Shown here piece by piece: positions 20,578 through 30,026 of a DNA stretch of 30,526 bases (its first letter is position 1; the number at the start of each line of letters is the position of its first letter). The DNA comes from a virus, in the IMG/VR virus record IMGVR_UViG_3300010389_001519, positions 1 through 30,526 of that record; one strand, written 5' to 3'. The notes beneath the pieces are model-generated. The model worked only from the letters and a program-made list of their open reading frames with translations. It ran no database searches and was not told the origin of the DNA. Both the position numbers and the translations under genes were made by a program.

Positions 20578-21679
20578 GAAGTACTACACCCTAGACATCG
20601 GTCGGCAGTTTGGGAAGTCACTACTTGCACAGAACCAAGCGGTCGATTGGATGGTCAATAAGTCATGGCAGGGCGCATGGGTGTCGCCTACCTACCGACA
20701 AGCCAAGAAGGTTTCAGAAGAACTATACAACGCATACGAAGGGCTATTCAATTACAACCGTTCGGAGTTGGTAATGTCTACCCCTAACGGTGGGGGTATT
20801 CAGTTCTTCTCAGCGGAGCGATACGACAACATCAGAGGATTCACCTTTGACTTTCTGATTATAGATGAGGCAGCGTTCATAGACGAAGAGGCATGGACCG
20901 AGGTCCTGAGGGCAACGGTACTCGTCAGGGGTAAGAAGGTTCTGTTCGTGTCTACCCCAAAGGGTAAGAACTGGTTCTATCGAATGTGGATGATGGACAA
21001 CCCCGACTACAAGTCGTTCAGGTTTACGTCTTACGATAACCCGCTGATTGACCCGAAAGAGATAGACGGGGCGAGCGAGACACTACCCGACCATGTATTT
21101 AAGCAGGAGTACCTTGCTGAGTTCTTAGACGGGGGTACAAGTTTGTTTAAGAACATGACGTATCAGAACGTCCGAGAAGGAGAGAAGTTCTTTGCTGGTG
21201 TCGATGTAGGACGAGCAGATGACTATACGGCATTAACTATTCTGAACGAAAAGGGGCAGATGGTTTACGTGGACAGGTGGAGGCATGATCTATGGGAGAA
21301 CATTAGAAACAAAGTAGCAACGAAAATAAACGAGTATGGAGCAGCCACGCTGGTTGAAGTCAATAGCATCGGGGATCCGTTCTTGGAGGACATCCAAAAG
21401 CAAGTTAAGCAAGCCGAACCGTTCACGACTACTAACAAGTCCAAGCGAGAGGTATTGGAGTCTTTGATGGTAGCATCAGACAACGGTGAAACATCCTGCT
21501 TGAATGAGGACTGGATCAAGAAGGAATTGGATATATTTGCATGGGAGTACAACCCGAAGACTAGGACGGTAAAGTATGGCGCACCCGTTGGATTTCATGA
21601 TGACGGGGTTATGAGTTATGCTATTGCTCACCATGCGTATAAGACATTAAGACACTCAGGTAAATACATTATCAGATGA
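20507..21679 (+). CDS. terL: Terminase large subunit (packaging ATPase-nuclease)
   Basis: 390 residues, short for the family (usually 420-600). ATPase: Walker A GRQFGKS (32-38), Walker B FLIIDEAAF (116-124) with the catalytic Glu E121, coupling motif VSTPKG. Nuclease: GVDVGRADDYTAL (D233), VEVNSIG (E284) and HDDGVMSYA (D365-D366), the three acidic positions of the RNase H-like domain. It pumps DNA into the prohead and cuts it. Start could be ATG 20519 (MYQPHAKQ) instead of 20507. Overlaps the chaperone gene by four bases. Confidence 0.93.
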   Translation: MVVTMYQPHAKQAEIHRAINQGSEKYYTLDIGRQFGKSLLAQNQAVDWMVNKSWQGAWVSPTYRQAKKVSEELYNAYEGLFNYNRSELVMSTPNGGGIQFFSAERYDNIRGFTFDFLIIDEAAFIDEEAWTEVLRATVLVRGKKVLFVSTPKGKNWFYRMWMMDNPDYKSFRFTSYDNPLIDPKEIDGASETLPDHVFKQEYLAEFLDGGTSLFKNMTYQNVREGEKFFAGVDVGRADDYTALTILNEKGQMVYVDRWRHDLWENIRNKVATKINEYGAATLVEVNSIGDPFLEDIQKQVKQAEPFTTTNKSKREVLESLMVASDNGETSCLNEDWIKKELDIFAWEYNPKTRTVKYGAPVGFHDDGVMSYAIAHHAYKTLRHSGKYIIR

Positions 21680-22356
21680 ATTGGAGCGACATCACATTAG
21701 AGCAGTTGGTGGACATTGAGAACGCCAAGCAAAGCGATTGCAGCGCAATAGAAAAGCGTATGCGTATTTACTCTGCGGTGTATAGGTGTTCGATGGAGGA
21801 TGCTCGCAAAGTGTCCTTAAAACGCCTGTATGACTTCCACAACGAACTGGTATGGATGAATCAACTCCCGAAGGAGGTAATAACCAAGAAGGTCAAGATA
21901 GACGGCAGGGTGTTTGAATTTGAACTTGACGCTCAGAAGTTGGACGCAGGGAGTTACATCACCATCATGGACCTGCTCAAACGAGCAAAAGAAGAGGGGG
22001 TACTCAACTACATTCACAAGATACTCGCTGAGATCGCAACGGAGAAAGGCAAGAAGGCAGACGCAGATGTGGCTGAGTTGTTCTATAAGAACCTGACGGT
22101 AGACATTGCATATCCCATAGGTGTTTTTTTTTGGAAACTCTCGAACGCCTTAATGCTGCGTATCCTTCCCTATTTAGCAAATCAGATGGAGATGAAGGTG
22201 AACGAACTGGAGGATTTGTTGAAGAATGGGGATGGTTTGTCACGCTCGACAATCTCACAGATTCAGACTTTACTAAGTGGGATACGGTCACAGAATGGGG
22301 AGTTGTTCGATTCCTTAACACACTTACATACTTCAAACAAAAGCAAGACTACGTAG
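21676..22356 (+). CDS. Tail assembly chaperone, unshifted product
   Basis: 226 residues, helical (LEQLVDIENAKQSD, VKIDGRVFEFELDAQKL, ITIMDLLKRAKEEG). Situated between terminase and tail genes, with a T9 run at 22124-22132 at which a -1 shift produces a longer product, the arrangement of lambda gpG and gpGT. The unshifted C-terminus after the slip (WKLSNALMLRILPYLANQ...) ends at 22356. These proteins hold the tape measure protein during tail assembly. Confidence 0.72.
   Translation: MNWSDITLEQLVDIENAKQSDCSAIEKRMRIYSAVYRCSMEDARKVSLKRLYDFHNELVWMNQLPKEVITKKVKIDGRVFEFELDAQKLDAGSYITIMDLLKRAKEEGVLNYIHKILAEIATEKGKKADADVAELFYKNLTVDIAYPIGVFFWKLSNALMLRILPYLANQMEMKVNELEDLLKNGDGLSRSTISQIQTLLSGIRSQNGELFDSLTHLHTSNKSKTT
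22124..22132 (+). other. Programmed -1 frameshift site (T9 run)
   Basis: Nine T in a row, in the zero-frame as GTT TTT TTT TGG, which allows both tRNAs to slip back one base. A shift here joins residues 1-152 of the upstream frame to the 88-codon frame that ends at 22397. The second frame has no ATG of its own near this point (only a TTG at 22131). Confidence 0.78.
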
Positions 22357-22397
22357 AGCAGCAACGCCAACAGGCAATGTTGCGAAATTCGGGTTAA
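22131..22397 (+). CDS. Frameshifted C-terminal extension of the tail assembly chaperone
   Basis: The -1 frame encodes 88 residues (ETLERLNAAYPSLF, GGFVEEWGWFVTLDNLTDSDFTKWD, VVRFLNTLTYFKQKQDY) ending in a polar helix. The GW-V-LD-L---D-TK pattern is what I know from the corresponding region in Bacteroidetes phages. Made as part of a fusion of about 240 residues (21676-22397), not as a separate protein. Analogous to gpT in lambda gpGT, which binds the tail tube or tape measure. Confidence 0.7.
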   Translation: METLERLNAAYPSLFSKSDGDEGERTGGFVEEWGWFVTLDNLTDSDFTKWDTVTEWGVVRFLNTLTYFKQKQDYVEQQRQQAMLRNSG

Positions 22398-22398
22398 T

Positions 22399-22412
22399 TC
22401 ATATAGTTATGT
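22399..22412 (+). promoter_or_regulatory. Repeated TCATATAGTTATRT motif, copy 1
   Basis: TCATATAGTTATGT lies directly before ATG 22413. It recurs with one change as TCATATAGTTATAT (29099-29112) before ATG 29115. These are two of the few non-coding gaps in the late block. Possible late promoter core or translation signal. Confidence 0.45.
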
Positions 22413-22877
22413 ATGAGCATCAACCCTGATGAATTAGCACTAAAATTTGCGGAGCAGGTCAAGAGGCGAGACCACTACGAGATAGCCCGTGAAACAGGCA
22501 AGTCTATATTTGATGAGGTGGCACAGATAATGGATAGTCTCATCGCAGACATTGAGCGCAACCTTCAACCGAACATGGACACGGCAAATCTGGCACAGTC
22601 CTTTGAGCCAGAGGTGTTCTTTTCAGGCAACAGTTTTTTCTTTAGGTTACTTGCTGCAGATTACTACGACTACTTGAACAAAGGGGTCAGCGGTGCGAGA
22701 CAAGCCCGTACGGGTACACCTTACTCATTTACCACAAAGAAGCCTCCTGCAAGTGCTTTGAAGCATTGGGCAAATCGTAAGGGGTTGAATGAGTGGGCTG
22801 TTAGGGAGAGCATATTCCAAAAAGGAATCAAGGGAACAGGCTACTTCGATAGAGCATTACAAAAGAATTTCGGATGA
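22413..22877 (+). CDS. Tail completion / neck protein (HK97 gp10-like)
   Basis: 154 residues. Central segment YDYLNKGVSGARQARTGTPYSFTTKKPP, then helical ALKHWANRKGLNEWAVRESIFQKGIKGTGYFDRAL at the C-terminus (G-G-F(L)DRA- ending) follows the layout of the Bacteroidetes-phage tail-completion protein family (gp10-like) that connects tail tube and head. It comes just after the chaperone. Family memory, no tool check. Confidence 0.6.
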   Translation: MSINPDELALKFAEQVKRRDHYEIARETGKSIFDEVAQIMDSLIADIERNLQPNMDTANLAQSFEPEVFFSGNSFFFRLLAADYYDYLNKGVSGARQARTGTPYSFTTKKPPASALKHWANRKGLNEWAVRESIFQKGIKGTGYFDRALQKNFG

Positions 22878-24085
22878 CACAAAAGGAAACACCAGCATAT
22901 TCGTTTACTCCAGTTTACAATCCGCTAGAGTTTGTGTATGATTCAGCCAACAATGGAGCGGACGGGTTCAGCTATGTATTTGACGTTTACATCAGCGGAG
23001 CGGGGTCGTATAACCATAGGTTCTTAGTTGACCCACACCCGACACTGGGGTATGGCAGAATAGACCTACGTTCGGTGTTGGAATCAGAGGTGACGAGTAA
23101 CATAGACATCTCACAGGATAGCGTAGACTCATGCGGCAATTCAATCGTTGACTTCGTGGTCAAAGTAGGAGAAAGGTCAGACGCATCGGGAACGGTCACG
23201 GACATTAGCACATCATCCACCTACTACCCTTGGAACGCTTCGATGTACCATGACGAGTTCATCGACTACTCTAACCAGTACCTTCTGAGTTCAGGGTCCA
23301 CGAATAAGTTTCTGACCAACTCACCACGAACCATCGAAAAATCGTTAGGCGATTACTCATGGCTGTATGGATTGAGCGAGGACGTAACAAAGGTGAAGAT
23401 AATCACAAAGGACTCAGCGGGGTCTACAAACGGGGAGTTTGATTTGGCGTACTCAGGTAGTGCATACGCAACCACAGCCGATAGGATGTTAAGCATACCC
23501 ACAGGAAAGCAATTAGAAAGCACCCTGCCAACAGGGGTAACGGTAGTGAGCGGAGCGCAACCGATACTAGATTCAGACGTGTCGAGTTACACCGTACAGG
23601 CGTATGCAGGGACGACAGCATCAAGTGAACTGTTTACATACAACGTAGTGAATCGGTGTGTGAGAACTACCCCAAAGGAGGTGGTGTTCTTAAACTCGTT
23701 AGGAGGCTTTGATTCTTTTGTCTTTGAGTTGGCAAGCATACCGACAAGGAACAAGGAGGTGAGGCAGTACAAGCAGGACTTTGGAACGCTGAACGCTGAC
23801 GGTACAATCGGGTACTCCAAAAGCCAGCATCTCAAAAAGAACTACTACACCACAAGCACACAGAAATTGCGGGTGTCAAGTAACTACCTGAGCGAAGCTG
23901 AAAGCGAATGGCTGAAAGAGTTATTCGACAGTCCTGAGGTGTATCTGGTAGAGGGGGATGAACTGATAGCCATACAAGGCATCGAAGAGACGAACTACGA
24001 AGAAAAGCAGAAGGAGAGGGAAAAGCTGTTCAGGTTAGAGTTTACATTGGTTTATTCATGGGATAACTACCGTCAGAGATGGTAA
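22874..24085 (+). CDS. Tail protein, distal-tail-like, 403 aa
   Basis: Beta-rich structural protein. The C-terminal third (RCVRTTPKEVVFLNSLGGFDSFVFE, then SNYLSEAESEWLKELFDSPEVYLVE, LVYSWDN) is a pattern I know from tail-tip-region proteins of Bacteroidetes siphophages, often annotated as tail protein. Starts 4 bases before the previous stop; overlaps the next gene by 7 bases. Role in the tail tip or baseplate is inferred. Confidence 0.65.
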   Translation: MTQKETPAYSFTPVYNPLEFVYDSANNGADGFSYVFDVYISGAGSYNHRFLVDPHPTLGYGRIDLRSVLESEVTSNIDISQDSVDSCGNSIVDFVVKVGERSDASGTVTDISTSSTYYPWNASMYHDEFIDYSNQYLLSSGSTNKFLTNSPRTIEKSLGDYSWLYGLSEDVTKVKIITKDSAGSTNGEFDLAYSGSAYATTADRMLSIPTGKQLESTLPTGVTVVSGAQPILDSDVSSYTVQAYAGTTASSELFTYNVVNRCVRTTPKEVVFLNSLGGFDSFVFELASIPTRNKEVRQYKQDFGTLNADGTIGYSKSQHLKKNYYTTSTQKLRVSSNYLSEAESEWLKELFDSPEVYLVEGDELIAIQGIEETNYEEKQKEREKLFRLEFTLVYSWDNYRQRW

Positions 24086-27003
24086 AGACTTCAATTATAT
24101 TAGATGGCACTCAGTTAGACGTTGAGGGGGACATTCCCGTAAACATCAATTTGAGCATTGCCGATGTGCGGAAACCTGACGAGAGGCAGCAGTCATTCAC
24201 TAAGACAATCACGTTGCCACGATCCAAGACCAACGACAAGGTGCTGGGTCATGCGTTTGAAATCAACATAGACGGGTCATACAACCCAAAGATCAGAAAG
24301 CCGTGTAAGATACTCGCTAATGGCATTGTTCAATTCGACGGGTTTGCACAGTTGAAGAACGTCAAGCAGAACCACGAGGGTAACTGGGCGAACTATGAAA
24401 TAGTGGTATTCGGCAAGTTAATCAATATGTTCACCGCTATCGACAAGGCTGAACTCACGGATCTTGACCTGTCCGAGTATAACCACCCGTACAACAAGGT
24501 GACTCAGGAGTTGAGTTGGGACACTTCGATATGGAAGAATGGCGCAAGTGGATATGTTAACTATTCAAGCGGGGTACCAACGGGTGAGGGGTACGTTTAC
24601 CCTCTGATTGATTACGGATATTCGACCAATCAGATAGACTACGATGTTACGCATTTGTACCCTGCTATCTATTTGAAGACCTATGTGGACGAGATATTCA
24701 CGCAATCGGGGTACAGTTACGAGAGCGACTTCTTTGAATCTGACTACTTCAAGAAACTGATAATACCATTCAACCGTCAGCGGTTAGAGTTGTCATCGGG
24801 TCAAGTAGCAGAAAGGCAGTTCTTAGCCCGAACAACAGGGAGCGTATCGGGAAGCGTTGGTGGTGGTTCACAGTTAAGGGTTATGCAGTTCCCTTCGGAG
24901 GACTACGATACGGGCAACCTCCACGACCCGAACGCCACAGTAGCAACACAGACGGCATCACAGATGACGGTGACCGAGTCAGGGCGGTATAACATATTCT
25001 CCAATATATTTGTCAATGGTGAGTTCACCCCTTCGGTGTCGGGAACAGTAGATTCCAACAGTTACATCAAGGTGACTGCATTCATATACAAGAACGGCAA
25101 TGCGTTGGGAGGGTCATCACAGCGATTATACATAGTGCCTCCGACAAGTTTCAGTGGAACACATACCACCGACACAGCCCCGACATTATCCAATAACACA
25201 GAGTACTATAGGTACTACTTTGGTTCGGGGCTTGGGTCTAATCAGCTGGCGTTCCTGAACCCTCCTAATATGCTATCGTTGGTAGAGAACAACCTACAAC
25301 TAAACGCAGGCGACACGGTGGATATTAGACTGTTCTATGAGTATGACTTGGAGGATGCAAGTAACGCCCAACCATTTGAGCAGGGAGGCTCGCCAGTTAG
25401 CGGAGATTTGACAATCAACACCCTAACAAATTCGTTCTTCCAAGCGCAAGTAAACAACGTGCAAATACAAGGAGGCAACACGGTCAACTTGAATCAAGCT
25501 ATTCCTGAGAATATCAAGCAGCGTGATCTGCTGATGAGTATCGTAAAGATGTTTAACTTGTATGTGGACGTGAAGGGATTGGATGACCCTACAACGTATG
25601 TAATTGAACAGAGGGAAGACTTCTACTCAACAGGCAATGAGGACTGGTCTGACAAGTTGGATAGACTGAATGACTTGGAGATCATTCCGATGGGTCTATT
25701 GGATGCGGGGGAATACTTCTATTCGTACACTCAGGATAAAGACTACTTCAACCAACGCTATGAAGAGAATTGGGCAGAGATATACGGACAAGCGGAGATA
25801 GACATTGACAACGACTTCATTAAGGAACGCAAGGAAACGAAGATTATATTCTCCCCTACTCCGTTGGCTGACGATGGGTTCTCAGATATAATCATTCCGA
25901 GAATCATTAACGAAGACAACACGGGGAGCATCGTGCCATATCAGGGCAATATCAGGATATTGTTCTACGGAGGTCTTAGGAACGCTAATTCAGCATGGAA
26001 TCACATTGATTCAAGCGGGTCAACTCCAAACGGTTCTTACCCGTATTCGGGGCATTTAGACGACCCAGTGAACCCTACGGAAGACTTGAACTTTGACTTA
26101 CCAAGAGAGGTGTATTACAACGCTCCTGCGGGGTCTAATATCACATGGACGGATTCGAATCTGTACAACAAGTTTCACAAGAAGCAGATAGACGAAATCA
26201 CGAACGAAAACTCACGGTTGGTAAAGGGAATGTTCAAACTATCCCCGATGGACATATACGGGCTATCGTTTAGGAAACTGTATTATTTCAACAACGCATA
26301 CCACAGATTACACAAGGTAGTGGACTACAACCCATCGGACTACCAGCTGACAAAGTGCGAGTTTTTGAAAATAACAGGGGGTGTTCCATTTAGTGCGGGC
26401 AGTTATGAAGCTGGCAACGCCTATGACGGTCACACGGAAATCACAGAGCCACGACTGAACGGCTCACGTCCTCTGCCTGACGGGAACGTTTACAACCCAC
26501 GAAATAAAAGCATAACAGTAACGGGGGAGAACAACGTAGTCAACCCACGATCTAATGACATTAACATCTTAGGTGACGGCAACCAAGTAGGAGCAGACGC
26601 TGAAAGGATAACCATAACAGGGTCTAATAACGTCATTGAACCAGGAGTGACCGATGTGGTATTGATTAACACAGACGGTATAACGGTTACCGAATCGGGA
26701 ACATGGGTCAACGGCAAGAAGGATGGTAAAGCGGAAACGGTTAGCAGTAGCATAACTCCCGAAAATGAAGTTAGGTTTTACTTTGCAGACACATCGGGCG
26801 GGAATGTGGCATTCAAACCACCAGCAACGGGAACAGAAGGGGTTGTCTGGACTTTCAAAAAAATGGACGCTGCAAATTTAATGACAATCACACCAATAGG
26901 AGGGACGACAGTTGACAGCGAACCGACAAGGAATTACAGTTCTCAGTACGATACCGTTACGATAACATGGAACGAAACTGAGGGTGAATATAGCATAGTA
27001 TAA
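24079..27003 (+). CDS. Large tail-tip / baseplate protein with fibre-like end, 974 aa
   Basis: N-terminus (IILDGTQLDVEGDIPVNINL, SIADVRKPDERQQSFTKTITLP, then INIDGSYNPKIRKPCKIL, NGIVQFDGFAQL) matches a conserved Bacteroidetes-phage tail protein. The middle is long and beta-rich. Near 795-865 come hexad-like repeats (ITVTGENNVVNPRSNDINIL, GDGNQVG, ITITGSNNVIEPG) typical of a beta-helix fibre segment. The last part (NVAFKPPATGTEGVVWTFKK) may be the adhesin end. Overlaps neighbours by a few bases. Confidence 0.66.
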   Translation: MVKTSIILDGTQLDVEGDIPVNINLSIADVRKPDERQQSFTKTITLPRSKTNDKVLGHAFEINIDGSYNPKIRKPCKILANGIVQFDGFAQLKNVKQNHEGNWANYEIVVFGKLINMFTAIDKAELTDLDLSEYNHPYNKVTQELSWDTSIWKNGASGYVNYSSGVPTGEGYVYPLIDYGYSTNQIDYDVTHLYPAIYLKTYVDEIFTQSGYSYESDFFESDYFKKLIIPFNRQRLELSSGQVAERQFLARTTGSVSGSVGGGSQLRVMQFPSEDYDTGNLHDPNATVATQTASQMTVTESGRYNIFSNIFVNGEFTPSVSGTVDSNSYIKVTAFIYKNGNALGGSSQRLYIVPPTSFSGTHTTDTAPTLSNNTEYYRYYFGSGLGSNQLAFLNPPNMLSLVENNLQLNAGDTVDIRLFYEYDLEDASNAQPFEQGGSPVSGDLTINTLTNSFFQAQVNNVQIQGGNTVNLNQAIPENIKQRDLLMSIVKMFNLYVDVKGLDDPTTYVIEQREDFYSTGNEDWSDKLDRLNDLEIIPMGLLDAGEYFYSYTQDKDYFNQRYEENWAEIYGQAEIDIDNDFIKERKETKIIFSPTPLADDGFSDIIIPRIINEDNTGSIVPYQGNIRILFYGGLRNANSAWNHIDSSGSTPNGSYPYSGHLDDPVNPTEDLNFDLPREVYYNAPAGSNITWTDSNLYNKFHKKQIDEITNENSRLVKGMFKLSPMDIYGLSFRKLYYFNNAYHRLHKVVDYNPSDYQLTKCEFLKITGGVPFSAGSYEAGNAYDGHTEITEPRLNGSRPLPDGNVYNPRNKSITVTGENNVVNPRSNDINILGDGNQVGADAERITITGSNNVIEPGVTDVVLINTDGITVTESGTWVNGKKDGKAETVSSSITPENEVRFYFADTSGGNVAFKPPATGTEGVVWTFKKMDAANLMTITPIGGTTVDSEPTRNYSSQYDTVTITWNETEGEYSIV

Positions 27004-29078
27004 TGGCAAAGCAGATAGCATTAGAAATAGAGTTGAACGGGGACAAGCAAGTCCTACGTTCGATGAACGACATGAACGATGCTGCGGAGCAACTCCGTAT
27101 GCAAATGGAATCAGCAACCGACCCTGAAGATATTAGGCGGTTCGGTCGGGAGTTACAAAAGGTAGAAGGTCATGTCAAGGATATAGAGTTGCAATTTGAG
27201 TCGCTGGACATTGAGCAGCGCATGACGGCAGCGACGGATGTGGTAGCAGGGGTAGCGGGTGGATTCGCAGCGGTTGAAGGTGCTATCGCAATGGCTGGGG
27301 TAGAGTCTGAGGCGTTTGAGGAAACCATGACAAAAGTGACGGGGGCTATGGCATTTGCTACGGGCATCCGTGATCTCGGCAACATGGTGGTAGCCATGCA
27401 GAAGTTGGGCGTTGTTACCAAAATACAAACAGCACTACAAACAGCGTTTAATGTTGTCGCTAATGCTAACCCGTTATTTCTTATCGGAACGGTTGTGGTC
27501 GGGGCTATTACTTTGCTGCTTGATAAGTTAGGATTCCTTACACCAATCTTTAACGCAATAGGTAAAGCTGTTAAAGGGGTTGTTGGATTTGTTAAAGACC
27601 TTGTTGGTGATGTGGTGGACTTAGTTAATACGGTTGGCGGTCTACTGCAAGGTGTATCGCTAGCCGAGCAAAAAGCAGCAAAAGAAGCGGAGAAAAGAAG
27701 AAAGGCGGAAATTAAAGCGCATAAGGAACGGATAAAAGAACTTAATAAGGAGATTGATGCGCTTGACGACCAAATTGCTCAAATAAGGAAAGTGGGGCAG
27801 GCTGTAGAGTTAAGGTATAACCGAGAGATTGAACTTGCACGTGCAGCGGGCAAGGAAACCACAAAACTTGAGGAAGAGAAGTTAGACGAAACTATTGAGA
27901 TAGCTCGTAAAGAGATAATAGCGTTAGAAGAGCGTTACCGCAAAGAACAAGATATTCTGCGGCAAAGAACAGAACTTGCAAAAAAGGAAGCAAACGTTAT
28001 ATCAAGCAACTTCCTACAAGCTCAAAAACAAATTGTAAGAGGTCGGCGGAATGAGATTGCAGAAGCGAAAAATATGCTTGACGAACTTTTGCACGATAGA
28101 AAAGTTCACAACGAGGAAGTGGCAAAAGAGCAGCGTGATGCAGATGAAGAGGCACGTGACAGGTATCGAGATCACCTTGAGAAGATGCGTGAAATAGAAA
28201 TGTTCCTTGAAGATTTAAGAGCCGAGAACATATCCAACGAATACGAAAGAGAATTAGAACAAGAGCGATTAAGGTACGAGCGACTTCGGGATGAATATAA
28301 AGGTCATGCAGAGGTATTGGAGCAGCTTGAAATTCAACACCAAGCAAATTTGTTGAAAATTCAAGAAGATGAACGTCAACGTCAGCGTGATATTGATAAG
28401 GAATACCGTGACGAGCAGGCAAGAATACGAGAAGAAGAAGCTAAGAAACGAGAGGAAGAACAGAAGAAGAGAGAGGAAGGTGCAAAGATGCAGCAAGAGT
28501 TTTACGCTGGCTTGGCTGCAATGGGTGAAGAAGAAGCGAAGAAAAAGGTAGAAGAAAACGAGCAACTACTCACAAGGATGACTGAGGCACGTTTACGATA
28601 TGAGGTCGGCGTGGTATCTACCCTTCAAAACGTAGCAAAGATAATCGGAGAAGAAAGCGAAAAGGGTGCAAAGTTAGCAAAGGCAGCAGCAATCATACAA
28701 GTTCTAATAGATACAGCCAAGTCTCTTAGTTCCGCAATATCTGGGGCGGTAGCAGCAGCATCGTTGACTGGACCAGCAGCACCGTTTATTATGGGGTCAT
28801 ACATTGCAGCGGGGGTGGCAACTGTCACGGGGGCATTTGCTCAAGTTAAAAGCATATTAGGAAAGGCAGACGCAAATATGCCGTCATTAGGTAGTGCAAC
28901 GGCAGGAGCAACGGGAGGCGCAAGGATAAACCCCGTAACAAGTGGCAACACTCAAATAGATGCGAACGGCAACAGCATCCAAGATTCGCAGGAGATGAAA
29001 GTCCACGTAGTAGAAAGCGAGATAACCGAAGTGCAGGGTAGGGTTAGCGTAATAGAAAATCAAGCAGCAGCACGTTAA
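27003..29078 (+). CDS. Tape measure protein, 691 aa
   Basis: Starts in the TAATG overlap. N-terminal LRSMNDMNDAAEQLRMQME and EVE-HVKDIEL are the usual start. A hydrophobic helical region (ANPLFLIGTVVVGAITLLLD) precedes a long charged coiled coil at about 225-500 (KEAEKRRKAEIKAHKERIK, EEARDRYRDHLEKMREIEMF). A hydrophobic C-terminal segment follows (AISGAVAAASLTGPAAPFI). It sets the tail length: at about 0.15 nm per residue, 691 residues give roughly 100 nm, a siphovirus-sized tail (an estimate). Confidence 0.82.
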   Translation: MAKQIALEIELNGDKQVLRSMNDMNDAAEQLRMQMESATDPEDIRRFGRELQKVEGHVKDIELQFESLDIEQRMTAATDVVAGVAGGFAAVEGAIAMAGVESEAFEETMTKVTGAMAFATGIRDLGNMVVAMQKLGVVTKIQTALQTAFNVVANANPLFLIGTVVVGAITLLLDKLGFLTPIFNAIGKAVKGVVGFVKDLVGDVVDLVNTVGGLLQGVSLAEQKAAKEAEKRRKAEIKAHKERIKELNKEIDALDDQIAQIRKVGQAVELRYNREIELARAAGKETTKLEEEKLDETIEIARKEIIALEERYRKEQDILRQRTELAKKEANVISSNFLQAQKQIVRGRRNEIAEAKNMLDELLHDRKVHNEEVAKEQRDADEEARDRYRDHLEKMREIEMFLEDLRAENISNEYERELEQERLRYERLRDEYKGHAEVLEQLEIQHQANLLKIQEDERQRQRDIDKEYRDEQARIREEEAKKREEEQKKREEGAKMQQEFYAGLAAMGEEEAKKKVEENEQLLTRMTEARLRYEVGVVSTLQNVAKIIGEESEKGAKLAKAAAIIQVLIDTAKSLSSAISGAVAAASLTGPAAPFIMGSYIAAGVATVTGAFAQVKSILGKADANMPSLGSATAGATGGARINPVTSGNTQIDANGNSIQDSQEMKVHVVESEITEVQGRVSVIENQAAAR

Positions 29079-29098
29079 ATTGCGACAATCCTTTTATA

Positions 29099-29112
29099 TC
29101 ATATAGTTATAT
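29099..29112 (+). promoter_or_regulatory. Repeated TCATATAGTTATRT motif, copy 2
   Basis: TCATATAGTTATAT, two bases before ATG 29115, in the 36-base gap after the tape measure gene. Same motif as 22399-22412 with one substitution. See the entry for copy 1. Confidence 0.45.
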
Positions 29113-29114
29113 GA

Positions 29115-30026
29115 ATGGAGTTACCTGTTTACAAATTAGTCATTGACGAGAAGGACGACTCAGGGGTTGATTACATCGCCCTTGTAGACCAACCTGCAAT
29201 ACTTAGAAATTGGAGGGCGTTCTCGGATGACTCGTATAATGACTACCCCAAAGCAGCAAGTGCTAACGCTGCACGTGCATTAAGGTTGCGTGACCAGTAC
29301 GAACTTGACTGCGGTACTCAAACAGGGTGGGCGAGAGCGAACCAGCTTGCCGACGGGGAGAACATCACAGAAGAAACGATAGCACGCATGGCATCCTTTG
29401 AGCGTCACAGGGGTAACTCGGACGGTGACCCAAAAGAAGACTGCGGTGCGCTGATGTGGTTAGCGTGGGGAGGTGATGAAGGTATTGAATGGGCGCAGCG
29501 AAAACTCGACCAGATTAGAGAGAAGAACCAACGCAAGTTCAGGTTCAACCTTGACGAAGACCGTCAAATACTTTCAGGGTTTGCTATGGTAGCAGACTTA
29601 CCTATCTACCGAGCGGACGAAAGAGGTGAGTACTATGTGATCTTTGAACGGGAAACGATAGAGCGAATAGTACACAAGTACTTCTCAAATTCGTTTCATA
29701 AGAACTTCAACCGTATGCACTCAATGAATGAAACGCTTGACAATGTGGTCTTGTTTGAGTCGATGGTGATAGATAGCGACAGAGGGATTAAGACACCCGA
29801 AGGATACGAAGAAGCACCTGACGGGTCATGGTTCATCTCTGTCAAAGTGAACGACAAAGAAGAGTGGGCAAAGGTAAAGGAGAACTTCAATGGTTTCAGC
29901 GTTGAGGGATTCTTTGATGAAGTACCATTTAAGGTAGAGGATGAGGCGGTGCTTGAAGAAAAGGTAAAGCAATTAACAGGTCAATTCAAACAACTATTAG
30001 ACTATTATGAAAAAAGAGCAATTTGA
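29115..30026 (+). CDS. XkdF-like prohead serine protease with an inserted domain
   Basis: 303 residues. Start (MELPVYKLVIDEKDDSGVDYIALVDQPAILRNW) and the protease part from residue 142 (FNLDEDRQILSGFAMVADLPIYR) fit the S78_2/XkdF family. Likely catalytic residues: H202 (NRMHS) and S262 (GFSVEGFF). Residues about 43-137 hold a separate domain (YPKAASANAARALRLRD, GWARANQLADGE, RMASFERHRGN, CGALMWLAWGGDEGIEWA). The protease cuts scaffold and head proteins during capsid maturation. Overlaps the next gene by 20 bases. Confidence 0.78.
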   Translation: MELPVYKLVIDEKDDSGVDYIALVDQPAILRNWRAFSDDSYNDYPKAASANAARALRLRDQYELDCGTQTGWARANQLADGENITEETIARMASFERHRGNSDGDPKEDCGALMWLAWGGDEGIEWAQRKLDQIREKNQRKFRFNLDEDRQILSGFAMVADLPIYRADERGEYYVIFERETIERIVHKYFSNSFHKNFNRMHSMNETLDNVVLFESMVIDSDRGIKTPEGYEEAPDGSWFISVKVNDKEEWAKVKENFNGFSVEGFFDEVPFKVEDEAVLEEKVKQLTGQFKQLLDYYEKRAI

